DNA from: Ailanthus altissimus | Lineage: Eukaryota; Streptophyta; Magnoliopsida; Sapindales; Simaroubaceae | Assembly: GCA_946807835.1 (NCBI GenBank) | Contig: OX327700.1 | Coordinates: 27,130,001-27,194,000, forward strand | Reading direction: 5' to 3' | DNA: 64,000 nucleotides | Shown here: positions 10,394 through 21,984 of the stretch, piece after piece | Layout: every line of letters starts with the position of its first letter | Numbering within the stretch: the first letter of the stretch is position 1 | Translations under genes and position numbers: made by a program | Notes under the pieces: model-generated | What the model was told of the DNA's origin: nothing | The model's database searches: none | What the model saw: the letters and a program-made list of their open reading frames with translations, nothing else

Positions 10394-12860
10394 ATGGGTA
10401 GCTACTTTGTACTACTACTTCTATGTCTTAATGCATTATCTTTATCTATTTTGGCTAATTATGGTGGGTTTATTTTTTGTTTCTCGTCATCATGCATGCT
10501 TCAATATTTGGTTTCTAGCAAAGATAATATTGCTGTCTGCTTCTTTTCTTAATTAACATAGTGTTTACTGGCATAGTTTCCCTTTTGTTTCCAATAAATT
10601 AACTTTTTGAAATTCTTTTTTGTACGATGTACAGTGAGCATTTACCGTGGGGCTCTGATTCTTACACTGAAAATTCGGTAAGTTGGGAAGGAGAGAACTT
10701 GATTCAAAATGGAGTGCCCGTGGCGATCGAGACTATCAGTCCACTGCTACCTCAATCAATGAGCACTGTAAGTGTATTCACTACTCGACTGAAGAATTGC
10801 TACTCCATTAATGCTGAAAAGGGCAAACTGTATCTTGTTGGCGCAAGCTTTTACTATGGAAATTATGACAAGAAATCGACTCCTCCAGTTTTTGATCTGC
10901 AATTTGATGGGAACCATTGGTCTACCATTAATACTTCAATTCACTTCCGTGAAGCAATATTTGTTGCTAAGAAGAACACTATAAGTGCGTGCATCGCTCA
11001 GATATTACCCAACATGTTTTCCTTTACAAAATCTCTTGAATTGAGGAGCTTGCCCTTCAGCGTGTACAAACATGTGGATAGAAATCATGCTTTGATCGTG
11101 ATAAATAGACAAGCATATGGTACAAAAGGATTTGTAACTGCAACTTAGTTGGAATTAGTGATTTAATAATTATATATGAGCATAAATTAAAATAGATACT
11201 CAAAAAAGAGTTATTATAAAGTTAAGTTGACGATAAACGTATGAAAGAAGAACAAAATAGAGAGTTGAAAGCGAAAAAAATACGAGCATAGACTCAAGTG
11301 TTGAGCATCACAACATTGGCTTTTTAGCGCCACAGCGTTAAAGACAAAAGCTCTAGCGCCGCGGTATTGGGTTTCGCTACAGCTATGCAACTTGGGGAAT
11401 CTTTTGATTTTGACTTGGATTTAATTTTTTTAAGGGTATTTAAAATTTTTACACGCATGGATTATTTTTTCAACTAAGTTTAAAATTTTTAAAGACTTTA
11501 TAATCACTTTATAAACCTTTATAATTCATCAAGTATCAAAGTAGCATAAAAGAAAATAAAAAATTTAAGTCACATTTGAATGTTTTTAGCACAAAACATA
11601 GTATGATATAAATTATTGATAACTCTTGTGGATTCTTTAAGTACAAAAGAATTAGAATAAAAGAAGTTAAGATTTTTAAATTCATCGTAGACATAAATAA
11701 ATTTACTAAACCATGTAAAGTAGTATGTTATTTTCTTTATTTTCTTGATTGTTTATCTCCTGTTAAATGATCTTTCTTTTCTTGATTATTTGCCAATGTG
11801 AGATTTTGGTAGTCTGCTTGGAATATTTTGTTGTTCACACTAGCTTTACTCTCAACAAACTTTATTATGTTTCCTTATTTGTTTTCGGATGAAATAATCT
11901 ATTGTAGTGATAAATTTTGTGACCATTAAATTTATTAGGTATCTGGCTGATGAGTTTGACAATATCTGAGTTCCTGCGATTGACATTCTAAAATGCAGAT
12001 GGACTAACTATGGCCACAAGGGATGCAATCAATATTGATGTTAAACTCGAAGATGATCCTCTAAAAGTTGTATTGCAACATACGCTTATATTCTCAAACA
12101 AATATCCGTCTATAAAAAGTAATCCTCATAAATGGAAGTGTTAGAGAAAATTTTTTAAAATCTTTTAAGATATTTTATAAATTAAATAATTTATATATAA
12201 TAATTAGTAATAAATTTTTATTATTATATAAGATTATAATATTTTTAAATTAGCCATTAAAATTAAGTTAAATATGAAAGAGTTATAATATTTATATATT
12301 ATTATTATTTGATAAGTTATATATATTAAATTAATTAAAGAATTATGAAACTTAATATAAATAATAATAAAATTAGGTATATAAATTCGTTATTACTTAT
12401 ATAAGAAGATAACTATTTAACTTTAAGATAATACTCTCTAATATATTTCTACTAAGTTCAAGGTCAAATTTTTTCATTCTTTATTTTTATTTTATGTTTG
12501 TTAATAATTCTGTTTTATAAATATTAAATAATATATTTTTTAATATATGATAGAATAATATCTAAAATAAATTTACCTAATGGAAAGAATGTCCAATTTA
12601 TATGAACCCGAGTTACTCATCTTGATTCAACCCAAGAAAGATCCTTTCTCTTTTATATAACCGGTGTGCCTTTCTCAAAACCCACTATCCCACCTTATGG
12701 AAATGTGACAGAAATATCTGGCAAACTTCATTGCTTCTTCAAACACTGTGTCGCTCTAGAAGCTACTTCTACTTCAACTTTGTCACCTCTCATCGATGCC
12801 CTGGAAGTTTTCCCCATTGGCAGTAAAATAATAGATGGAACCTCTAGCGATGATGATTAG
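10394..12860 (+). pseudogene. Truncated malectin-like receptor gene
   Basis: An ATG at 10394 opens a hydrophobic signal-peptide-like exon (MGSYFVLLLLCLNALSLSIL). The long open segment 10627-11148 carries the first half of a malectin-like domain: CYSINAEKGKLYLVGASFYY, GNYDKKSTPPVFDLQFDG and SLELRSLPFSVYK are typical of this fold. After an intron holding an LTR remnant, about 11940-12100 reads YLADEFDNI then a stop then VPA, the block that is normally RYPDDxYDRIW. The last piece, 12666-12860, has STLSPLIDALEVF, the usual end of the domain. No leucine-rich repeats, transmembrane segment or kinase follow. These receptors normally sit in the plasma membrane and bind carbohydrate or peptide ligands. 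In-frame stops and missing parts mark it as a pseudogene, although a short secreted product from 10627-11148 cannot be excluded. Confidence 0.75.
11160..11860 (+). mobile_element. Degenerate LTR remnant inside the receptor intron
   Basis: The order of blocks resembles the segment at 27600-28260: a degraded CG-rich module at 11325-11395 (GCGCCACAGCG, GCGCCGCGG), then words such as TTAAGTCACATTTGAATG, ATAGTATGATATAAATTATT and CTTGATTGTTTATCTCC. It is probably an old solo LTR. Its ends are approximate. Confidence 0.5.
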
Positions 12861-14587
12861 TATATTAATTAGAAGTCATTGTTGTTGGTTATTTTCGTTT
12901 TATATATTATTACAATTATATTTTATATTATATATTATCATATATAACAAATATAAAATATATAAAAAATAATAATAAATGAAGTAAAATTAAATCTGAC
13001 TTAAGTATATAAGAGACATGTTAATAAAACTATCTTAAAATTAAATAGTCCTCTTTTTATATGGGTAATGACGAATCTATATAGCTGTAATATACAATTT
13101 TATGCTCACAACTGCTTTCCACTTAATTATTAAAAGATCATATCAAGTATTTTTTGACATAATTACTCAAAACTCAATATAAAAAAGTATATAATTTAAA
13201 ATAATATATAACATAATATATTTCTCTTTTTTTGTTATTCTTCGCTCTTACACACACTACTAAAATCACTTTTTTCTTCTCTACTTTATTTTTATACACA
13301 CACTCTAAAGAATGATTAACACGCTTTATATAATAGTAAATAAGAGTTAAGGTATTAAATTAATATTAATTTAGCACTATTATAATTTTAAATATTTTGT
13401 AACTCTTAGAATTAATTCTAATATTTAATAATAAAAATAAAATATATTGTAACTCTTACAATAATTTAAAAATAAATAACTTCAAATAATAATAATACTA
13501 TAAATAAATATTTATAATTTTTAAATATTTAATATGGATTAATGGTTAATTTAAATATTATAATCTCTATATAATAATGATAATTTAAAATATTAAAACT
13601 ATATTAATATTTCATAACTTATTATTTATTTAAAAGATTTAAAACAAATTCCATCAGTCCCCACAAAAGATTTGAAAATATTTTATATATAAATTTTTTA
13701 ATATATGAAAAAATATAATATATAATTAATAACAAAAATATATGAGAATAACATTCTATTATGTAGGAGGTATAGGTGTCTTTCGAACTTGAATCTATAT
13801 TTAGTGATATTAAATTTATTTGAGGAACTTGAGTGAATTATGTCTTAAACTCAAATCAAACTTCAACTATAACACACATAATAGTGATAAAGACTTAGTT
13901 TTACGAGTTATCGCAGCCCTACGCTCTATTTTGATTCTAACGAGAGCTCCAGAAAATGATCCAATTCCTATAGTCACGACCTTACGAGAACTCTACATAT
14001 GTGAGTTCTCTAATGACATATGTGACCCATACCTTACAAGAATATTCTTATTTTAGACTTATTTAGAGTAAATATCATTCTTAACGTTACACAAATAAGT
14101 ATTTTTACCATAAGAATGAGCGGAATTATATATCCTTTGAGATATGTTCATAATATAAGTGCTAAATAAGTCATGCTGTATAAATTATTCTTATCAATTG
14201 AACCTCCTTTATGAGATCTCCAATCACAAAAGTTAGGTTATTTTTATAAATGACTCTCTTGTGAGTTTAAGCACATCTTCTTTGATAATTTAATAAGAAC
14301 TTTATCAAAAATCTTTTGTTTATGATTTTAAAAATATTTTATTTATGAGATTTTTATATAATTACCATTTTATATTTATGGAATTTTCCTCCAAAAAAAA
14401 AAGACTTGAGATAAGAAATAAATGTATTTTTAGAGAACCCTTGTGATAAAGTATTTTATTATAAAAATGTTATCTTAATTATTACTTGAGGATAAGTTAG
14501 ATCGATTTTTTTTTTATTTTTTAAAAAAGAGATTAATATTTTCTTTTCCTTATCAGTGATTAAGCAAAGCTACAATTTTCTCTCATT
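12861..14587. other. AT-rich intergenic DNA
   Basis: Long runs of ATAATAATA and TAAATATT words. No exon, RNA gene or element termini were recognised. The 78-codon open frame at 13820-14056 looks random. Confidence 0.5.
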
Positions 14588-14595
14588 ATTAAGTC

Positions 14596-14889
14596 TAGGG
14601 GTAGGTAGAACAGGTTTCAGTTCGGTTTTGGCCTAACTCGAATCGAAACCATAACCAATTGGTTTAAGCCCGTGCCAATCGAGCGGAACTGATTCGATTT
14701 GATTTTTTTTTGGTTATTTTTAGTGTATTTTTTTTTATTTGAATTAAACCGAAATTAAATCAAAATTGAACCAATCGAATCTAAAAAAATCAAACCGAAC
14801 CCTAAATTAAAATTTAAATTGAACCGAATTAAAACTTTCAATTCAGGTCGGTTCGGTTTACCGATTAACTAAACCAACTCCCACTCCTA
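14596..14889. mobile_element. hAT-type MITE with 8-bp target duplication
   Basis: 294 bp, starting TAGGGGTAGGTAG and ending CCCACTCCTA, i.e. imperfect terminal inverted repeats. It is flanked by an exact 8-bp direct repeat, ATTAAGTC, at 14588-14595 and 14890-14897. The interior holds inverted GGTTCGGTTT and AAACCGAA words. The 8-bp duplication points to hAT-family mobilisation. Confidence 0.8.
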
Positions 14890-15476
14890 ATTAAGTCTAT
14901 CTTTTTTTTCTTCATAAAAAGAGTCTTCACTTCAATATTAAATAATGCACTTCAAACCTTTTATCACCAACCATTTAAATAAGTGTAAGTCTATTCATTT
15001 TTACTCTCTAAAAAAAGTTTTAACTATAGCAATAGAAAATATGTGAACCATTCTTTAAAAAAAGTTTGATTTTAGTGGATTTTTTTTAATTTAAATTTTC
15101 AGATAAAACTATATGCCACACACAAAGATATGTTAGTCACAATTTAATCCTATAATAGGAAACACAAGACATGATTAGTTGTACCTTGTAGTTAGTGTTG
15201 GCAAAATGACTTGTTGGTTTCCTACTCGATTGGGTCAGATATTCGAGTTAATTTTTAAATATTATTAAAATTAGGTTGGGTGAAAATTTATTTGAAATAT
15301 TCAAGTTAAAATTATAAAATCATAACTCAGCCCAAATATTTGTTATATAGGAAGACAGTGTCTTATGAAGCAAACTTTAAGTAACGCAGAGAGACATAAA
15401 TTAATACACAAAACGAAACCAAAATTCATTTTTAAGTTTTGTTTTAATATGATCCTCACCACTTGCAGAACTATAA

Positions 15477-16395
15477 TATTGAAAATTGATGATTCAACAA
15501 TCTTGTATGGTTAAGAATTATGAAAAATACTAAGAGGAGAGTTATTATGAAGTCAAGTATATATTACGTGTACAAGGGAGGAGCAAAACGGAAAGCAAAA
15601 AAAAAAAGGATACTGTTCATGCACAACACTATTCACGGTGAGCACTGTTTGTGCGTAGCGGGTTTACTGTTCATCAAGTATAGTTCACTGTAGGTATTAT
15701 TCACCAATACTATTCATGCGACAACTTAGGAGTATTTTTTGTTTTGACTCAATTGACTTCTTTAAGTGGGATTAGGACTCCTACAACCAAGTACTCTTAT
15801 TCCAACTAGGTTTAGAGTTTATATGGTGTTTTATTCACTATATAAACCCTTCTAAACACAAGAGAAAGTAAAACATATAAAGTTTCAAGATGTAAACCAT
15901 AAGAGAGAATAGATAAGTTAGGTAAGTACTAAGTGCGTTGTGCACTAGGGTGTAATCTTTTGATAGTGTTTTGTTTTGATTCTTGAGTGAATAAAAGAAA
16001 TAACATATATACTTTTGACTTAAATGTTAAGGCTATTATTGTATTTCTTATAAAAATCTCTTATGAAGAGATACTAATAGGTCTTGAAAAAATCATGGTG
16101 ATCAATGGTAGATGCTTAGAGATCTTTATGAGAGATATTATGATAGTCTATGGGAGATACTTTGTATTTTATAGGATCATTAATGATGTAAGAAGATATT
16201 TAGTGATCTATATCAATAATAAGAAGTTGAATCATAAATCCTTCGTAAACGTAGGTAATTTTAGGTCGAACCACATATATCTCTTGTCTTATTGATTAAT
16301 TTAATTTTTTTTATCTTTATTAGTGTGATGATCATATGTGTTCTTACTTATAGAATGAATTATAATTTTTACTATACATAGAATAAATAAAGTAT
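15477..16395 (+). mobile_element. LTR remnant (solo LTR), GATTCAACAATCTTG family
   Basis: Starts with a decayed end followed by GATTCAACAATCTTGT. It matches in order the reverse of 40705-41609: GTACTTGACTTCATAATTATTC, TATATAAACCC, GTGCACTAGGGTGTAA, TCTTGAGTGAA, ATCTCTTA and TATGGGAGATAC. Where the element-B LTRs carry the CG-rich module, this copy has a cluster of CACTGTTCA/ACTATTCA repeats (15610-15725). Ends are approximate. A 102-codon open frame inside is chance. Confidence 0.6.
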
Positions 16396-17961
16396 TAAAA
16401 TTATAATTTAATTGATATCATAAGAGTATTAAATTAAAGAATATAATTTAATATCCGTCACACATAACATAAGATTCGAATAATTTTTTTTTTCTAAAAT
16501 CATTCAACAAACAAAGCAGAAAAATCCCAAATCAATAATACTTAAAAACTCGTAAACAAAAGATTCAATTCGACAAATCTGATTAAATCCAATAAAAAAA
16601 TATCACAAGAGTTCACAAAAAGTTAATACTTTTAATGCCCTATAAATGGAGATCACAAAGAAATAAAACAAAATAAACCCACAGGTAAAAAAAATAAAGA
16701 ACTGCCCAGAAATGAAAATGAAGAAATGTGAAGAAAGAGGGAAAAATGTGAAAGCTTGACGATGAGTAAAAGAGATTGAGAGAGAGAAGGATAATAAGGC
16801 AAAGGAAAGAGAGAGAGAAATATAGAGATAATAAAGAAAGAAAGAAAGTGGATGAAGAGAGAGAAGGGAGAAAGTTCTTGCTTTCCTGTTTTCTAATTTC
16901 TCTTTGAAAACTCACCAAGACGAAAGAATATAGAATAAATATAACTTCAAAAGAGCCCACATAAATTTCGATGAAAATTTATTTATTTGCCATTTTTTTT
17001 TTCCTTTGAGATGAGTGAGTGTTGAGACAAAGATGATTTTGATTTCTTTTTTAAAGGGGTGGTAATGATATTATAGGATAGCACCTAAAAGGGTATGGGT
17101 AATGGGCGCATGGGTTACACTCTACCCGATTGAGTGTAACCCAATTCATACCTGATTAAAATTTTTAGAAAATATGGCGAGTTAAAAATAATCATCCATT
17201 CGAGTATAGGTTTAAGTCAAGTAAAATCCGACTTAACCCGACTCAATTATTAGCACTACTTGTTTATTTAATCTAATTCGGTGTACTAAACGAATTTGGG
17301 TTAGGTGAATTTAAGCCTTTAACCATAAGTAATAACAATTAGTTTTTCTAGGAAGTCAAAATCTAAATTTGAGTTGAGTTTCTAAGTTTTGGCAAAAACT
17401 CGTATTCAATTTAAACTCAAATTTTTCAAAAAATCCAAATTGAGATCTGAAAAAAAAAATTCAAAATTTTGAATCTAAATTAAATTTGAGTATTTTTAAA
17501 TTTGAATCCAGACTAAATCGTCATCTCAAAGTTTAATATGTCTTAAGGGTAGCATTAATAATAATTACTCTTTTAATCCGTAAATCAACTCTTAATAAAT
17601 CACAATACATTTGTGCAATAGTTATATTTTCTTCCTACCAATCAAAATAGGACACAAATAAATATAAATGACAACGAAAGCTCCTTGTGAAAATGAAAAT
17701 TTTCTGAGTACTAAAAGATTCATCATTCTATATCTCTACATGATTTTTTTTTTTCATTTTTAATAGAACTTTTTAATTTTCTCTCGGTCACTTGACTAAG
17801 AACAAAATTAACTTAAACATCATTATGCATTTTTTTTTTAGGTACACACAAATCGCCTCTTCAAATTACTTGAAATAGAAGTCAAAGTAAAAAAATGGAG
17901 ATGATGTAAATTTCAATAACTTATAACTTTGGATCTCACAATTTGATATCATATTTTATTA
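16396..17961. other. AT-rich spacer with purine-rich tract and a 12-bp hairpin
   Basis: 16670-16900 is strongly purine-rich (GAAAGAAAG, GAGAGAGAG words) and produces a spurious 106-codon frame on the minus strand. TGGGTTACACTC at 17111-17122 and its exact complement at 17132-17143 form a 12-bp stem with a 9-nt loop. No gene was recognised. Confidence 0.5.
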
Positions 17962-17966
17962 AATTC

Positions 17967-20155
17967 TGTTGGGTTATTTGGGGTACCAATTCACTTAGGG
18001 TTCTTGCATGTGGGTTTGTGTTCATAATACAAACAATATACATATCTCATACATACATGTGCACAGCGGAAGATTATGTACAATGAACACAGAAAATAAC
18101 ATTTGATTAAACTGAAATTCGAGATTGAGAAAATCACCAATGAAGCCTTTGGATTAATTTTCTTTGAAGTCCACCATGAAATGAATCTTTGATCAATTCT
18201 AGCAATCAACAAGGGTGGGTTTGATTGTCTAGAATGGCAGCATCTTAATCCAGCATATGTGTTTAACTCTTAAACATTTTTCAAAGTTAAACCATTTAAC
18301 TTAATTAAATTTGTTTTTCCTTTTATTCAACTCTTGAATAAATAAAACAAATCTTGTTTTTAGTTATTACATTTAGTAACCATTAATTCAATTTGTTTTG
18401 TTGTTCTAACACTTAAAACACAAAACAAACAATTTCAATTTCTCAAATTGAATTGGCTCCCAAAATGCAAAACCTAAAAAACTAAATCAATTTTGAATTT
18501 CAATTTCATTTCACTTTATATACAAATGAATTAATTCCAAACTAATTTGAATTTCATTTGCATTTCATTTGGCTTAACCTAACCTTAGTTAACATTTAAC
18601 CTTAGTTAGATTATTTTAACTTAACCTTTAAGTTAATAAATATTTAATTAATTTAACCATAGTTAACTAACTTAACCATGGTTAGGTTAACCTTTACTTA
18701 ACCTTTAAGTAAGGTTAACTTAACTTAACCACTTGGTTAACTTTTAACCTTAGTTATGTTAAATTAATTTATTTAACAATTAAATAAATAAATATTTATT
18801 TTAATTATTTAACAATTAAATAATCATAAAGTGAAATTACTATTATATCCTTACTCGGTTACCTAGTTAACCTAAAGTGGGTCCCACCAATTTAACCACA
18901 TGCTTTAGTTAACGTAACCTTAGTAATTGCTGAATTATACTGTATTGAACAATTCAATACGGTATACTGCCCAAGTGCTCAAAGAGTACATTTCATATTG
19001 GGACTCTCTAGGTCCACACCCGATTTGTCAAATGGAACTATTCCATTAATCCGTAATCGATGCCCCACGCACACGTTACGAATATTACAAATCAGCGTGT
19101 CAGACCATACAAGTTGAGGTCATAACGTATACGTATAATCCTTCCATCATTTATACCCTGGATGTGCGGGGATATAGATCAGCACCATCAAATCCCCATT
19201 TGCTCATCCAATAATCTTATCTCCAGATTCGTATCTCGATAAACAATATACGCAAACATTTTTGCTATATTGTTTAACCCTGTGGGAAACTCTTTTCCCG
19301 GGTTTATGCTTGTGGCCACAAGACTTTATGAAATACAATCTCAGAGCATCGGATATACAACTTACCTACGTAAGCTGACGGATCCCGTATCTACGCACAC
19401 CGGACTCCATGAGCATCGGACCATACCCAGCGACACATAGCGGTCAGACCATGAAAGGTCTCTGACATATGTGGAACCAAAGCATGATGGATCACTCACA
19501 AGACCACCGTGGCGCTCAGGTCAAAGGACCACGAATACTACTCAACTCGAGAGGACCTTCCTTTGACGGTGTCATAGGATATCTATTGGGGTCCTCATAA
19601 GTCTGTTCAGTATCCAGTCCTGACTGGATACCCGCATGCCTATACAAGCTCTAAGCTCATGGTCAGCTAAGAACAACCATCTGAACCAGTCAGATATAAA
19701 CATACACTAATCTATATAAAGTTAATCACCGATAGACCCGCATTAGTGATTATAGATCAGGAACATTATCTTTGAGACATACTTACATAATGATATTTCT
19801 TAACACCTATTGCAACTCTTTGCAACTATATCATTACAAGTATACTCTCAGGTCTTTGTCCCATTATAGACAAGGTTCTAACTCTTTAGACCTCGCTGAC
19901 TCTTATAACCTGCTAACTCTTAACAGTGCTAACTTTTAGCATTTATAACTCTCAGCTTTGCTAACTATTAGTTCTGATCTAAACTCCTTTAGACCAGATC
20001 TGAACTCTTTCAGATCAAACAATGTCTGTAATGTTACAAGCATTATACCATATTAATATGATATTAACAATCTTTATTCGAAATGTTTATTGTATAAATA
20101 TTAACAATTAATATTCATACAATATTGGAATGGCACGTGAGCACCAGCTCCAACA
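17967..20155 (-). repeat. 3' LTR of the 9.3-kb element
   Basis: Same sequence as 25111-27299 at a constant offset of 7,144 bp, as far as read. It holds a GGTTAA-rich block (18575-18775) and many perfect hairpins. Examples are GTATTGAA/TTCAATAC at 18942-18960, AATGGAA/TTCCATT at 19031-19047, a 10-bp plus 5-bp stem at 19241-19275, GGGAAA/TTTCCC at 19284-19299, the palindrome CTTGTGGCCACAAG at 19309-19322, and 10-bp arms with a 2-nt loop at 19610-19631. Confidence 0.93.
18575..18775. repeat. TTAACC/GGTTAA-rich block in the LTR
   Basis: Irregular TTAACC words, many per 200 bp, with nested inverted repeats such as AACCATGGTT. The second LTR has the same block at 25719-25919. On the sense strand the word is GGTTAA, the core of plant GT-element (GT-1 box) sites. 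Confidence 0.8.
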
Positions 20156-20172
20156 AACTCCCACTTGCTTCA
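20156..20172 (-). other. Polypurine tract of the 9.3-kb element
   Basis: The minus strand reads GAAGCAAGTGGGAGTT directly against the 3' LTR, a normal place for plus-strand priming. Confidence 0.65.
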
Positions 20173-21474
20173 GTGCCATACGTACTGGTATCTCATACCA
20201 ATACACTCCACGTGTTTCTCAAACACTATAGGAGTTTAGGCTTAGGGGGGTTCGCTACATCCAAGGATTATTCCCTAGATTTTATTACAACTCTTGTTGC
20301 CAAGAACTTTCTAATTATGTGATTTTCAGAGTTCACATGATTAGAATACTGGTGTGCCTTATGGCTTCTCGGCTTAAGCAATTACCGTTATTTTGCAATA
20401 TAGTGGGATAGGATCCACTGAGCTTGGAACTATTCAAAGCTCTGCAATTAATTTTGAATATCCATAGTACTTTCTTTGCTGACTTCTCAAGCCGCAACAT
20501 ATTCTACCTCCAAGGCAGAATTACCTGTGGACATTTACTAACACACATTTAACTAGCTCCGGTACTGATAAAGAGAAACACATAACTAGATGTAGACTTT
20601 CTACCATTCAGATCAGATGTAAGTCTGAATATGTGTATCCCTTCTTTTGTAAGAAACATTTCTCCATATTATATAAACTTATCCTATATACTTCTCAAGT
20701 ATATATAGATATGTTTCACAACCATTAAATGGTTATGATCTAGATTTAATAAGTACTAGCTTGTAACACTTACAACCATCTTAATCCAGATTTCGTACAT
20801 TAAACGGTATGCATTAATCTATTTCTAGCTAATGCATCTGAGACGTTAGACACTCTAACTCTCTCATCTTCTTCCCGAGGACACTTCCTCTAAGAAAGAT
20901 GAATGCCACTTCTAAAAGGGACTTTAACTGTCTCACAGTCAATGAAGTTGTACCTTTTCGTGGACTTATTCTATATACGAAGTTTGAGAGAGTCTTATTT
21001 GCTTCCTAGCTATATCTCCATAAAGCTTTATACCTAGTACCTAGTATATAGGAAGTCTCTCTCAAATCTTTTATGAAGAAGTTCTTTACACAGATAACAC
21101 TTATCTGAATTACTTGCTATACTCCAATCATCGTTTCCAATATTGAGTATATATTTTTCACTTTAGAGAACTAAAAAAGATAATTATACTCCCACCGCCC
21201 TTTCTAAACACACACGCTTCCTCTTTATTCCTGATAAAACCAGACTTTCTGATTTCATCATATAAACAAAGATTCCACCTTTGGAAAAATCTACTTAAGT
21301 CCATAAATGGACTTCCTCAGTTTGCACATTATACTAGAAGTTAGGCTTGGATGCAAAAAACATCAAGTTGTTCTCTGCATATCTCTTGTTGGAGATATAC
21401 TTCCCAGAACACCTTATTTACATTTATAAGCCAGTCCTCATTATCATAATATGCAGCAATAGCCAACATAATCC

Positions 21475-21984
21475 AAATTGACTTTAGTATGGTTACTGAT
21501 GAAAAAGGTTTCCTCATTATTGATCCTAGATCTCTGAGTGTAACCTTTCAACATTAGTCAGGCCATGAAGGACCATTCCTTCAAATAGGGCCCACATTGC
21601 TTCCTCTGCATAAACTGATTTACTGCTGATAGAAACAGTTTCTACAGGAAGCACAACTAAGTCCTAGACTTAATTGTCATACTTAGAGTCAAATTCGAAT
21701 TTTATGGTATCTTGTCATCAACAAAATCTAAATTGACTTTAGCATGGTTACTGATGAAAAAGGTTTCCTCATTATAGATCCTAGATCTGTGAGTGTAACC
21801 TTTCAACATTAGTCAGGCCATGAAGGACCATTCCTTCAGATAGGGCCCACACTGCTTCCGCTGCGTAAACTGATTTACTGCTGATAGAAACAATTTCTAC
21901 AGGAAGCTCAACTAAGTCTTAGACTTAATTGTCATGCGTTGAGTCAATTTCAAATTTTATGATATCTTTTTATTTTTCCGAATC
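21475..21984. repeat. Tandem duplication of about 255 bp
   Basis: The unit starting AAATTGACTTTAGTATGG at 21475 recurs from 21730 (AAATTGACTTTAGCATGG). It includes GATGAAAAAGGTTTCC, GTCAGGCCATGAAGGACC and GGGCCCACA in the same order, with a few substitutions. The difference between copies shows that the duplication predates the present insertion or arose by error-prone copying. Confidence 0.85.

Noticed and set aside
16640..16960. 106-codon open frame on the minus strand, Phe/Ser/Leu-rich
   Set aside because: It is the complement of a purine-rich simple tract; low complexity explains the open frame.
18575..18775. Interstitial telomere repeat
   Set aside because: The word is TTAACC, not the plant telomere unit TTTAGGG, and it is confined to the LTRs.
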